Source: Nitrosopumilaceae archaeon (GTDB taxonomy: Archaea; Thermoproteota; Nitrososphaeria; Nitrososphaerales; Nitrosopumilaceae). Taken from it: a DNA stretch of 36,677 nt. Below, piece by piece: positions 13,876 to 22,209 of the stretch. How positions within the stretch are numbered: position 1 is the first letter of the stretch; each line of letters begins with the position of its first letter. Location: the NCBI GenBank assembly GCA_013867245.1, contig JACENB010000036.1, positions 1 through 36,677 of the forward strand, given 5' to 3'. The notes beneath the pieces were generated by a model. The model was not told the DNA's origin. It did no database searches and was given only the letters and a program-made list of their open reading frames with translations. The position numbers and the translations under genes were made by a program.

Positions 13876-14809
13876 AAAGAAAATAATTGATATTTTTCAA
13901 AGAAAATTAGGAAATAAAAAATTTATTTCTGAAGATGTTGAAAAATTTACCTTAGGAAAAACAAAAATCATAGCAAAAACAGATACAATGGTTCAAAGTA
14001 CAGACATTCCACAAAAAATGGGATTATTGGATGCAGCACGAAAAAGCGTAATTGCATGTGTAAGTGATTTTGCATCAAAAGGAATTAAGCCAGAATATGG
14101 AATAATTTCAATAAACATACCTAAATCTATTTCAACAAAAGAAATTACCAATATTGCAAATGGATTTAAAAAAGCATGCAAGGAATATGAAATTTCAATA
14201 GTTGGAGGAGATACAAATGAAGGAAAAGAAATTGTCTTTAACGTTTGCATTTTTGGAAAATCAGATAGAATTGTTACTAGAAAAGGTTCCACTAAAGGAG
14301 ATTTGATATTTACAACAGGTCCATTTGGGTACACATCATTAGGATTAGAGATTCTTTTGGGAGATACTAAAAAAACAAACAATTTGATAAAAAAATCCAT
14401 TAAAGCAGTAACAAATCCAAAACCAAGACTAGATTATGGGTTAAAAAATAAAAGATATTTTTCATCATCTATGGATTCTAGTGATGGTTTATCAACAACA
14501 TTAAATGAAATGTCAAAACAAAGTAAAAAAAAATTTATTATTAATAAAATACCAATCAACAAGGATTTAGAAAATTATTTTAAAAAACACAATAGAGATT
14601 TAAATTCAGCAATATTTAATGGAGGTGAGGAGTATGAATTTGTATTTACAATTCCTTCAAAATATAGAAAAACTATAATAAAAAATTCAATATTATTGAA
14701 AACACCAATAATTGAAATTGGTTATGTAGCATCAGGAAAAGGAGTATATGTGCAAAACAATAACGAGGAATTCAAATTAAAAGATTTAGGGTGGAAACAT
14801 TTTAAGTAA
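13859..14809 (+). CDS. thiL: Thiamine-monophosphate kinase
   Basis: Phosphorylates thiamine monophosphate to the cofactor thiamine diphosphate with ATP. ThiL/PurM-like features: an N-terminal helix (EKKIIDIFQRKLG), KTDTMVQSTDIP in the nucleotide and metal site, then KSVIACVSDFASKGIKP, SIVGGDTNEGKEIVF, RKGSTKGDLIFTTGPFG, MDSSDGLSTTLNEM and FNGGEEYEFVFT. Length 316 is typical. It begins inside the mutase gene, so translation is probably coupled, though the pathways differ. ATG start at 13859. Confidence 0.93.
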   Translation: MKKLDEKKIIDIFQRKLGNKKFISEDVEKFTLGKTKIIAKTDTMVQSTDIPQKMGLLDAARKSVIACVSDFASKGIKPEYGIISINIPKSISTKEITNIANGFKKACKEYEISIVGGDTNEGKEIVFNVCIFGKSDRIVTRKGSTKGDLIFTTGPFGYTSLGLEILLGDTKKTNNLIKKSIKAVTNPKPRLDYGLKNKRYFSSSMDSSDGLSTTLNEMSKQSKKKFIINKIPINKDLENYFKKHNRDLNSAIFNGGEEYEFVFTIPSKYRKTIIKNSILLKTPIIEIGYVASGKGVYVQNNNEEFKLKDLGWKHFK

Positions 14810-15133
14810 TTATTGACCAAAAGAAAAATCTCTCTCAACATTATTTACAATATTAAAAATTGATTCAGTTGGTAAAACCGAAACACATTCTTTCATCCAC
14901 AAATCATCAAGATATAACAATCGCTCCCTATCATTTTCTAAAAGCTCATCTGGGTTTGAATTGGGGTATAAGGTATGCATTTTGTATCCTTCATTTGCAA
15001 TTTCTTGACATTTTTTTTCTATAGGAGATAAAATTACATCATTGATCGATGTTAGATTTTGGATCAAAACAGAACCCAATAATGCAGCAGCTACTGCAAC
15101 AACAATTAGTAATAAAATAATAGAAGCCATCAA
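14810..15133 (-). CDS. Hypothetical protein with N-terminal membrane anchor, 107 aa
   Basis: Residues 3-24 form one hydrophobic helix (SIILLLIVVAVAAALLGSVL). After it comes a soluble, mostly charged domain with two cysteines (KKCQEIANEGY and WMKECVSVLP) that could form a disulfide outside the cell. Not recognised. It starts with two ATG codons. Its stop directly abuts that of convergent thiL. Confidence 0.6.
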   Translation of the reverse strand: MMASIILLLIVVAVAAALLGSVLIQNLTSINDVILSPIEKKCQEIANEGYKMHTLYPNSNPDELLENDRERLLYLDDLWMKECVSVLPTESIFNIVNNVERDFSFGQ

Positions 15134-15214
15134 AAATATTCATAAATTATAGTATATGAATAATGAATCATTTTAACCCAAGTGACCAAAATCTAATGAT
15201 TTTCCGAAATCAAT

Positions 15215-15224
15215 GTTTTTTAAA
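15215..15224 (+). promoter_or_regulatory. TATA box of the uS11 gene
   Basis: TTTTTTAAAC lies 22-31 nt before the TTG start at 15246. It fits an archaeal TATA box for a near-leaderless transcript; no Shine-Dalgarno sequence is seen between it and the start. Confidence 0.6.
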
Positions 15225-15245
15225 CCCTTTAAGATCTGGTAAACA

Positions 15246-15776
15246 TTGTCAGAAATAGAAGCTGAAGTCGAAGCACCAGTTGAAACAACTGAGGCAGTAG
15301 TTGAAACACAAGAAACTGAGGCAGTAGTTGAAACACAAGAAACTGAGGCAGTAGTTGAAACACAAAATCAACCTGAGGCTAAAAAAGAAGGTCCAGAAAA
15401 ATGGGGTATTGCTCACATTTACAGCAGTTATAACAATACAATTATTCATATGACAGATCTCACAGGTGGCGAAACAGTAGCCATCAGTTCTGGCGGAAAT
15501 CATGTTAATGCAGACAGATACGAATCATCACCATTTGCTGCAATGAAAGCTGCAAATGCAGTAGTTGAATCAACAAGAACAAAAGGATTCACAGGATTTC
15601 ATATCAGAGTTCGTGCAGTAGGAGGAGTTGGTTCAAGAGTTCCAGGTCCAGGTGCACAAGCAGCTATCAGAGCACTAGCAAGAGGCGGATTTAAAATTGG
15701 AAGAATTGATGATGTAACACCAATTCCTCACGATACTACCAGAAAGAAAGGTGGTAAAAGAGGAAGAAGAGTTTAG
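15246..15776 (+). CDS. rps11: Small-subunit ribosomal protein uS11 with repeat-coded acidic N-terminus
   Basis: From about residue 51 the sequence is standard archaeal uS11: [19 protein letters not shown], then [59 protein letters not shown] and a basic end [10 protein letters not shown]. It binds 16S rRNA on the 30S platform near the mRNA exit. The first 50 residues are an acidic Glu/Val/Thr-rich extension that includes three copies of a nine-residue unit of the type TEAVVETQE. Archaeal uS11 normally starts close to the conserved core. Start TTG at 15246, supported by the TATA box. It ends 4 nt inside the end of the convergent operon. Confidence 0.95.
   Translation: MSEIEAEVEAPVETTEAVVETQETEAVVETQETEAVVETQNQPEAKKEGPEKWGIAHIYSSYNNTIIHMTDLTGGETVAISSGGNHVNADRYESSPFAAMKAANAVVESTRTKGFTGFHIRVRAVGGVGSRVPGPGAQAAIRALARGGFKIGRIDDVTPIPHDTTRKKGGKRGRRV
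15288..15365 (+). repeat. 27-bp in-frame tandem repeat in the uS11 gene
   Basis: Three exact consecutive copies beginning ACTGAGGCAGTAGTTG at 15288, 15315 and 15342; the third stops after 24 of the 27 bases. The identity at DNA level, including third codon positions, points to recent duplication by slippage or unequal recombination. The reading frame is kept, so copy number can vary without breaking the protein. Confidence 0.93.
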
Positions 15777-16084
15777 GTAATAGAATTTACTTTAACATTA
15801 CAACCTCTAGCAGCAAAATAATCACTCATAAATTTAGTAAATTTTCCTGCGTCATCATTATATTGATATTTTGCAAGAATATCAGAAAATTTTTCAGATA
15901 TACTAATTTGAAAATTTGACTTGAATTCTAATTTAAAAAATGTCCAACCAAATTTTGATGAAGGTTCACTAAGATTATAGCTAGCATAACAATTCAAAAG
16001 ACTTTCCATATGAGAAAGATGTTTTTTTATACAAAGTAAATCATCCAAATAATTTTGCGTTCCAATTTCTAGAGTAATACTCAT
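15773..16084 (-). CDS. Hypothetical protein in the rtcB operon, 103 aa
   Basis: Not recognised. It has an alternating alpha/beta pattern with several cysteines ([27 protein letters not shown]), not arranged as a metal motif. Its start overlaps the stop of the PDCD5-like gene (4 nt, ATGA type), and that gene in turn overlaps rtcB, so the three are an operon and probably translated together. A role in RNA or translation is suggested only by that context. Confidence 0.7.
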   Translation of the reverse strand: MSITLEIGTQNYLDDLLCIKKHLSHMESLLNCYASYNLSEPSSKFGWTFFKLEFKSNFQISISEKFSDILAKYQYNDDAGKFTKFMSDYFAARGCNVKVNSIT

Positions 16085-16491
16085 TCTACATCATCATTAG
16101 ATTTGTTACTAAGTTTATCTGTTAAAGAAACAAATTTTCCATCTTGTTGAATGTTAATTTTAGTATCCATCCTTACACTTAATCCAATTGAACGAAACAA
16201 TCCTAATAATTTTCCGCCATCAAGATTCTCAGTAATTTCTCCATTTTTAATTAATTCATATAATTTATCAATGATCATTTTAGTCTCATTTGGAAACTGA
16301 GATTCAGCATTTGTTAAAACTTCCAATCCCCTAAATCCCAGTTGTTTAACCAACACGTCTCTAGGATTAACAGTTTTTTCTTCAGATGATTCTGGAGGTT
16401 CAACAGTCTCATCTCGTGAGGAAATATTTTTTTGCATTTCAGCTAAACGTTTAGCCTGTAATCTCTTAAGTTCAGAATCTTCGTCGCTCAT
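16081..16491 (-). CDS. PDCD5-like protein
   Basis: Archaeal relative of PDCD5/TFAR19, small helical-bundle proteins reported to bind nucleic acid. It has the typical acidic, helical start SELKRLQAKRLAEMQKN, a disordered Glu/Pro linker, then a three-helix core (RDVLVKQLGFRGLEVL, NETKMIIDKLYELIKNGEI, GGKLLGLFRSIGLSV). The C-terminal tail contains TKINIQQDGKFVSL. At 136 residues it is slightly longer than most archaeal members (about 110-120). Overlaps rtcB by 4 nt upstream and the 103-residue gene downstream. Confidence 0.75.
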   Translation of the reverse strand: MSDEDSELKRLQAKRLAEMQKNISSRDETVEPPESSEEKTVNPRDVLVKQLGFRGLEVLTNAESQFPNETKMIIDKLYELIKNGEITENLDGGKLLGLFRSIGLSVRMDTKINIQQDGKFVSLTDKLSNKSNDDVE

Positions 16492-17936
16492 CCTTTTATC
16501 ACTCCTATAGGCACTAATTTTGCAACTTTAGTTGCAATCCCCAAATTATGAGATACATTAACTACAGAATCAACATCTTTGTAAGCTTGAGGAGTTTCTT
16601 CCACAACTCCATCACGAGTAAGAGCTTTGATGAATATCCCTTTATCATTAAGAGATTTCTTTACACTATCTTCAGTAAAATTACGTCGAGCCTTTGATCT
16701 AGACATTGTTCTTCCCGCGCCATGAGCAGTAGAACCAAAACTCAGATCCATTGAATTGGATTTACCCAATAAAATCCAGCTTGAAGTACCCATGGAACCA
16801 GGTACTAAAACAGGTTGACCTAAATCTCGATATTTAGAAGGAATTTCATTACGATTAGAAGGGAAAGCACGTGTTGCGCCTTTTCTATGAACAACCAATT
16901 TTCTTTCTTCACCATTAACATTATGTTTTTCAACTTTTGCAATATTGTGTGCTACATCATAAACTAATTTCATATCCAAATCAGATTCTGTTTGAGAAAA
17001 TACGCGTTCAAATGATTTTCTAGTCCAATGAGTAATCATTTGTCTATTACTCCATGCAAAATTTAATGCAGTAAACATTGCTTTTCTATACGATTCACCT
17101 TCTTCAGAATTATTTGGAACACAAGCAAGTTCTCTGTCAGGCAAATTGATGTTATATTTTTCCATAGCTTGTTCAGCAACCCGAAGATAATCACTACATA
17201 CTTGATGACCAAATCCTCTAGAACCACAGTGAATTAAAACAGTGATTGTTCCTTCTTTAATGCCCATTCTATTTGCAGCTTCTTCATCATGTATTTCTTC
17301 AACTTTTTGAATTTCAAGAAAGTGATTTCCAGAACCAAGACTTCCAAGTTGAGGAGCTCCCCGTTTTCTTGCCTTATCAGAAACTTTGTTTGGATCTGCA
17401 TTTAGAATTTTACCATTTTCTTCACAAACATCAGAATCATTTGATGAACCATATCCGTGTTCAATAGCCCAGTTTACACCATTAACTAAAACTTCATCTA
17501 ATTCTGAATTTGTTAAACGAACTGCACCTTTTGAACCAACACCAGAAGGGATGGAACTGAACAAATCATTAACTAAATCTTTTAATTTTGAACGAACAGT
17601 TTGTTCATTTAAATTTGAACGGAGTAATCTTACCCCACAATTAATATCATATCCTACACCACCTGGACTGATCATACCTTCTTCAGCATCCATAGCTGCA
17701 ACTCCACCTACTGGAAATCCATATCCCTCGTGTCCATCAGGTAAAACAACACTATGACTAACAATACCAGGAATTGAAGCAACATTTCGAGCCTGCATTA
17801 TGGTCCTATCAGATAACATTTTTTGGAGCAATGTCTCATTTGCATAAATCCTAACAGGAACTTTCATTCCAAGATTTGAATCAGCATCAATTTGATAATG
17901 ATTTTCTCCAATTTTCTTTGGATTTGCTGAAGACAT
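16488..17936 (-). CDS. rtcB: RNA-splicing ligase RtcB
   Basis: Joins RNA 2',3'-cyclic phosphate (or 3'-phosphate) ends to 5'-OH ends using GTP and Mn, notably tRNA exon halves after intron removal. Motifs: VVLPDGHEGYGFPVGGVAAM, then GYDINCGVRLL with the metal ligand Cys100, LGSLGSGNHFLEIQ, HCGSRGFGHQ, HRKGATRAFPS, VPGSMGTSSWILLG, and HGAGRTMSR with His405 as the guanylylated residue. At 482 residues it is uninterrupted; some archaeal RtcB carry an intein, this one does not. First gene of a three-gene operon. A TATA-like element near 17966-17975 (minus-strand reading) lies about 30 nt before the ATG. Confidence 0.97.
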   Translation of the reverse strand: MSSANPKKIGENHYQIDADSNLGMKVPVRIYANETLLQKMLSDRTIMQARNVASIPGIVSHSVVLPDGHEGYGFPVGGVAAMDAEEGMISPGGVGYDINCGVRLLRSNLNEQTVRSKLKDLVNDLFSSIPSGVGSKGAVRLTNSELDEVLVNGVNWAIEHGYGSSNDSDVCEENGKILNADPNKVSDKARKRGAPQLGSLGSGNHFLEIQKVEEIHDEEAANRMGIKEGTITVLIHCGSRGFGHQVCSDYLRVAEQAMEKYNINLPDRELACVPNNSEEGESYRKAMFTALNFAWSNRQMITHWTRKSFERVFSQTESDLDMKLVYDVAHNIAKVEKHNVNGEERKLVVHRKGATRAFPSNRNEIPSKYRDLGQPVLVPGSMGTSSWILLGKSNSMDLSFGSTAHGAGRTMSRSKARRNFTEDSVKKSLNDKGIFIKALTRDGVVEETPQAYKDVDSVVNVSHNLGIATKVAKLVPIGVIKG

Positions 17937-18026
17937 TAGTATCGGTAGAATTTTCTTTCAATCCAATTTAAATCATCATAAGCATTCTAAGAATAATTTT
18001 AAATCAATCAGAATTCAAATCAGATT

Positions 18027-18182
18027 ATGTTAGAAAAATCAATAATTACACAAAAAGCAAATCAATTACTTGCCGAATTAAGAGCAAATCCTGATTGGGC
18101 AATTGATGAAAAAAATTTCAAACAAGGTTATTTGAAAGCATTAGAATGGGTATTATCAGATACAGGAATTAAACAAAAATAA
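18027..18182 (+). CDS. Small hypothetical protein, 51 aa
   Basis: ATG at 18027 opens MLEKSIITQKANQLLAELRA; it continues NPDWAIDEKNFKQGYLKALEW and ends DTGIKQK. The composition is helical, protein-like and in neighbour-like codons. TTTTAAAT at about 17997-18004 lies 23-30 nt upstream, a good archaeal TATA box. It is divergent from rtcB. Function unknown. Confidence 0.65.
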   Translation: MLEKSIITQKANQLLAELRANPDWAIDEKNFKQGYLKALEWVLSDTGIKQK

Positions 18183-18275
18183 GCATAAAGAGATACAGAT
18201 AGAATTAATCCCATAATGATCGCAAAAACAAGTAGAAAAACAAGTAGATTTATTTTCTAATATACAATTACCAAG

Positions 18276-19640
18276 ATGTTGGCAATTTTACCTATTGATA
18301 ATGGTCGTTATGGGACCAAAGAAATGATGGAAATTTTCAGTGAACAAAAAAAAGTTGATTATCAATTAGAAATTGAAGGTGCTGCAGCAATTTCTCAGAG
18401 TGAAATAGGAATGATTTCAAAAACAATAGGTAAAGAAATTCACAGAGCTGCAATGTCAGGTAAAATTACTGCAAAAAGAATTAAACAATTAGAAGCAAAA
18501 AGTGATCACGATACAGCTGCATTAGTAGAATCATTAAGCGAAAAATGTTCTAAAAATGCAAGACCATGGATTCACTATGGCCTAACAAGTAATGATTTAG
18601 TAGATACAAGTAATTCCATGCAAATGAGAGATGCATTACAAATTATTGAACCTAAAGTTGCAAAAATGGCATCAATTCTTGCAAAAAAATCTATGAAATA
18701 TTCAAAAATACCAGCAGTAGGTAGAACTCATGGACAACATGCAAGTATCATTTCATTTGGATTAAAATTTGCTAATTGGGCAGCAGAAATGGCAAAACAT
18801 GTTGAACGTATTGAAGAAATTAAAAAAAGAATTTTAATTTGTAAAACATTAGGAGTTGTCGGAACAGGTTCCCTAATGGGTGCAAAATCACTAGAAGTAC
18901 AACGAAGAGCTGCAAAGAGATTAAAATTATTTCCAGCAGAAGTCACAACACAAGTTGTTCCTAGAGAAAGATATGCTGAATATGTATTTGAATTAGCGTT
19001 AATTGGAGCAACATTAGAAAAAATTGCAATAGAAATTAGAAATTTACAAAGAACCGAAATAGGGGAAGTTGCAGAACAATTCAAAAAAGGTCAAATGGGA
19101 AGTAGCGCAGTTCCCGTTAAAAGAAATCCAATAAAGAGTGAACGAGTATCATCATTATCAAAATTAGTAAGAAGTCAAGTTGCATTATCTTTTGAAAATA
19201 TTCCATTATGGCATGAACGTGATCTTTCAAATTCAGCTAATGAGAGATTTGTCATACCAACTGTCTCAATCTTAGTTGATGAAATGTTAGAAACAATGAC
19301 CAGAATTGTTTCTAATTTGATGGTGAATGAAAAGAGAATTGTAGATAACTTATACATTACAAAAGGACAAATTTTTGCAGAATTTGTTTTAGAGGCACTC
19401 ATCAAAAAAGGAATTCCAAGATTTGTAGCATATAGAGATGTACAAAGAGTTGCATTTGAGGCAAATGATAAAGGAATGCTGTATAAAGATGCAATTAAAA
19501 ACGATAAAGCATTTACTTCAAAATTAACAAATAATGAAATCGATGCAATTTTTTCACCTGAAAAACATCTTGGGGCATCACCAAAGATCATCAGTAATGT
19601 AGAAAAATCAGTTCATAAAACTGTAAAAAAATTTATCTAG
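18276..19640 (+). CDS. purB: Adenylosuccinate lyase
   Basis: Cleaves fumarate from adenylosuccinate (giving AMP) and from SAICAR in purine synthesis. Fumarase/aspartase superfamily motifs: GLTSNDLVDTSNS near residue 102, GRTHGQHA at 149-156 with the catalytic His, and the mobile signature loop GSSAVPVKRNP at 275-285 containing the catalytic Ser. Length 454 is normal. The partner enzyme PurA is encoded at 1433 in the same window. The end overlaps the convergent asparagine-synthase-like gene by 8 nt. Confidence 0.96.
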   Translation: MLAILPIDNGRYGTKEMMEIFSEQKKVDYQLEIEGAAAISQSEIGMISKTIGKEIHRAAMSGKITAKRIKQLEAKSDHDTAALVESLSEKCSKNARPWIHYGLTSNDLVDTSNSMQMRDALQIIEPKVAKMASILAKKSMKYSKIPAVGRTHGQHASIISFGLKFANWAAEMAKHVERIEEIKKRILICKTLGVVGTGSLMGAKSLEVQRRAAKRLKLFPAEVTTQVVPRERYAEYVFELALIGATLEKIAIEIRNLQRTEIGEVAEQFKKGQMGSSAVPVKRNPIKSERVSSLSKLVRSQVALSFENIPLWHERDLSNSANERFVIPTVSILVDEMLETMTRIVSNLMVNEKRIVDNLYITKGQIFAEFVLEALIKKGIPRFVAYRDVQRVAFEANDKGMLYKDAIKNDKAFTSKLTNNEIDAIFSPEKHLGASPKIISNVEKSVHKTVKKFI

Positions 19641-20388
19641 TTTTCAGTAACGATTTATGAATTTTAGAACCATATTGTAATGCTTTTTTTCTTTTACTGC
19701 AAGAAATTTCAGGAACGCCAACATCATTAGCTAATTTGCGTATGATATGCTTACGATATAGATCATCGGAGCTATGAATTTTTTCAGTAATAGGAATAGT
19801 TTTGGCATATTCAATGAATTTGACAGATAGTAATGGTTGTAGAATTTTTACATCAAATTCGGAAGAAATAACATTCACAGCTTTCATCATTTTTAATTCA
19901 TTTTCTAATTTTAAATCCATGACTTCATTGATTTTAGTTTGACCACCAGCAAAAGCTTCACGATAGGCATTATATCCACAAAATAATTCATCAATACCAT
20001 TACCTGTAATTACAACATCGAGATTCAAACTTTTTGCAAGTTTTGAAACATAATGAAAAGCGATACAATTTTCATTCCAAGATAAATTATCAGTGGCAAT
20101 TACTTTATGTATATTTGAAGTAATTTCTGGAAAGGTTTCAGGATCAATTTCTAAAATATGATGAGAATAATTCAGTTGTTGATTAACTTCTTTAGAAAAT
20201 AAGATATCATGAGATTCAGAGAAACCAATAGTTAGTAAAATAACATCAAATCCCATATCAGTACATATTTTTGAAACTAATGTACTATCAACACCGCCAG
20301 AAAAAGCAATGCCTATTTTCTTTTTAGGAACTACTTCGGAAATAGAATTTTTAATATGTTCTAATAAAATTTGATTAATTGATTCCAT
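19633..20388 (-). CDS. Stand-alone asparagine-synthase (AsnB C-domain) PP-loop protein
   Basis: An ATP-pyrophosphatase that would adenylate a carboxylate and transfer ammonia. The PP-loop SGGVDST is at residues 30-36. GNGIDELFCGYNAYREA (129-145) and the C-terminal KRKKALQYGSKIHKS match the synthase half of asparagine synthetase B. The N-terminal glutamine-amidotransferase domain of AsnB (which begins with a catalytic Cys2) is absent: the protein starts only 25 residues before the PP-loop. At 251 residues it would have to use free ammonia or a partner protein, and it could act on a substrate other than aspartate. It is divergent from the pentapeptide-repeat gene. Confidence 0.83.
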   Translation of the reverse strand: MESINQILLEHIKNSISEVVPKKKIGIAFSGGVDSTLVSKICTDMGFDVILLTIGFSESHDILFSKEVNQQLNYSHHILEIDPETFPEITSNIHKVIATDNLSWNENCIAFHYVSKLAKSLNLDVVITGNGIDELFCGYNAYREAFAGGQTKINEVMDLKLENELKMMKAVNVISSEFDVKILQPLLSVKFIEYAKTIPITEKIHSSDDLYRKHIIRKLANDVGVPEISCSKRKKALQYGSKIHKSLLKTR

Positions 20389-20498
20389 TTATCATCTAAA
20401 GTATTAAAATTAATTTTACATATATTTCCATAAACTAGGAATGCTTAAAGAAAATAGTCATAAGCACGGTAATAATTAAGAATTTTACTGAATAAGAA

Positions 20499-20996
20499 AT
20501 GGAACCTGAAGATATTTTTAAAAAAAGAAATTTTTCAAAAGTAGATTTTGAGTATGAAGAATTAATTGGAAGAAATTTTTCAAATACAAATTTAAAAAAT
20601 GTTGATCTAAAAAACAGAGACATTCACAATGCTAATTTTAGTGGAGCTGATTTAACCGGCTCTAATTTGAGTGATACAATATTATTTAATGTAAAATTAA
20701 GAGGAGCAAATTTACAAAATGTAAATCTAAGTAATGCAAAACTTTGGGATACAGACATGTATGGTGTTGATCTAACAAATGCTAATATCAGTGGAGCTGA
20801 TTTATTTTATGCAGATTTGAGAAATGCAGATTTAGTAAATACTAATCTAAGTAATGTAAATTTAAGACATACAAATTTTGATGGGGCTACATTTACGTCA
20901 ATAGATTTCACAAATGCTAATTATGATGTAAAAACATTAGATACAATTTCAAAAGATATTAGATCAATTTTAAAAATGCAAGGAAATCTCTGGTAA
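20499..20996 (+). CDS. Pentapeptide-repeat protein, 165 aa
   Basis: From about residue 25 to 140 the chain repeats A(D/N)LXX-type units, e.g. NANFSGADLTGSNLSD, RGANLQNVNLSNAKL and TNANISGADLFYADL, about 22 units, which fold as a right-handed quadrilateral beta helix. The first 25 residues are charged and the last 25 helical. There is no membrane helix. Such proteins serve as scaffolds or mimic DNA (as Qnr/MfpA do with gyrase), but nothing here identifies a target. Confidence 0.85.
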   Translation: MEPEDIFKKRNFSKVDFEYEELIGRNFSNTNLKNVDLKNRDIHNANFSGADLTGSNLSDTILFNVKLRGANLQNVNLSNAKLWDTDMYGVDLTNANISGADLFYADLRNADLVNTNLSNVNLRHTNFDGATFTSIDFTNANYDVKTLDTISKDIRSILKMQGNLW

Positions 20997-21041
20997 GAAT
21001 AATTTATCAATCTTTTAATTTAACAAGTTCTCAATGTTAGT

Positions 21042-21320
21042 ATGATGAGAGTATCAGAAGCAGAAATTATAGAAGAATTAAAAAAATTGGAAGGATGGAA
21101 TATTAAAGACAATAAATTGCATAAAGAATTTCAATTTGATAGTTTCAATCAAGCATTTGGATTTATGACTAGAGCTGCCATGGAAATTGAAAAAATGAAT
21201 CATCATCCAGAATGGTTTAATGTGTACAATAGAATAACAATAGATTTAACGACTCATGATGCCGGCGGCATTACAAATAACGATCTTAATCTTGCTAGAA
21301 TTTTAAATTCCCTCGTCTAA
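21042..21320 (+). CDS. Pterin-4a-carbinolamine dehydratase
   Basis: Dehydrates 4a-hydroxytetrahydropterin; it recycles the cofactor of aromatic amino-acid hydroxylases and also occurs as a general pterin enzyme. Family features: [37 protein letters not shown], the active-site [12 protein letters not shown] and [10 protein letters not shown]. Length 92 is typical. Starts MM; the second ATG (21045) is equally possible. It is followed 70 nt on by a 6-pyruvoyl-tetrahydropterin-synthase homologue, a natural pairing in pterin metabolism. Confidence 0.93.
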   Translation: MMRVSEAEIIEELKKLEGWNIKDNKLHKEFQFDSFNQAFGFMTRAAMEIEKMNHHPEWFNVYNRITIDLTTHDAGGITNNDLNLARILNSLV

Positions 21321-21390
21321 TTATAGAAAAATAATTTTTCAGGCACATTGTTACAGAATTTATATTATATCCATAGCCAAAAAATTTTAC

Positions 21391-22206
21391 ATGACTACAA
21401 GCCCTACAATTTTGGATTCAGATTTCAAGTATATAGATAAAAAAGGAAATTTACTCAAAACAAGAACAGAATTAACAGTAGCACAAATGCTCACATTTTT
21501 AGAAAATGAATACCAATACAATTATGAAATTAGTTTAAAAAATGGAACTAAAGTCAAAGTTGATTTTAAAACAGAAAAAGGATTAATCGAAGTGATTGAT
21601 AATGATGAAGATATTCAAAAATATAGACAAATCAAAGAAGACTTTCCTGAAGAAAAAATAATGGCAATTGGTCATGCAAAATATGTTGCACAAATTAAGG
21701 AATTACAAGATATAGTATTTTATGATAAAACACCTCAAACTGGTTCAATATTTTTAGAAGATGCATCGTTTTCATTTGATTATGCTCACATACTTCCACT
21801 AGTTGAAAAATGCTCCATACTACATGGACATACATCTTCAGTGATGGTAGAGTTAGTAGGTCAAATGAAAAATAATTTATTAGTTGATTTTGGAATAGCA
21901 AAAAAAATCATAAAGGAAGTTGTTAATGAATTTGATCATAAATTTTTCATTAATAAAAAATATCTTAAAAAAGAAGATGAAACACATTATGAAATTAGTT
22001 TTGAAGGACCAAAAGGAATGTTTGATTTACAAGTTCCAAAACATACAACATATCTACTTGAAGGAGAAGCTACAGTTGAAAATCTCTCAAGTGAAATAAT
22101 TAAATTATTAGCTCCAAAAATGCCTGAAAATGTAGAGGCAGTAGGAGTTTACATTTATGAAGGATACAACAAAGGATCCCACATAATTTCTAATATTCAA
22201 AGATAG
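21391..22206 (+). CDS. 6-pyruvoyl-tetrahydropterin synthase homologue with extra N-terminal nuclease-like domain
   Basis: The C-terminal part (about 118-271) is a PTPS/QueD-type T-fold enzyme. Zinc ligands are His133 (FSFDYAHIL), His145 and His147 (CSILHGHTSS), with a possible catalytic Cys141; LLVDFGIAKKIIK, FDHKFF and TVENLSSEI follow. PTPS/QueD act on 7,8-dihydroneopterin triphosphate in pterin or queuosine/archaeosine pathways. Residues 1-115 form a second domain. Glu27 (TRTELTVAQML), YQYNYEISL, then Asp58 (VKVDFKT) and Glu67 (LIEVID) followed by KYRQIKEDFP resemble a PD-(D/E)XK nuclease fold (TnsA/Vsr-like) in which the usual lysine is missing. The ValS gene follows after 3 nt. Confidence 0.85.
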   Translation: MTTSPTILDSDFKYIDKKGNLLKTRTELTVAQMLTFLENEYQYNYEISLKNGTKVKVDFKTEKGLIEVIDNDEDIQKYRQIKEDFPEEKIMAIGHAKYVAQIKELQDIVFYDKTPQTGSIFLEDASFSFDYAHILPLVEKCSILHGHTSSVMVELVGQMKNNLLVDFGIAKKIIKEVVNEFDHKFFINKKYLKKEDETHYEISFEGPKGMFDLQVPKHTTYLLEGEATVENLSSEIIKLLAPKMPENVEAVGVYIYEGYNKGSHIISNIQR

Positions 22207-22209
22207 AAA

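Noticed and set aside
15288..15365. Three regular direct repeats, possible CRISPR array
   Set aside because: Units are contiguous without spacers, lie in frame inside the uS11 gene and encode an acidic peptide; it is a tandem repeat in coding sequence.
16488..17936. Intein in RtcB
   Set aside because: The reading frame is the normal length of an uninterrupted RtcB and all motifs follow in order without an inserted block.
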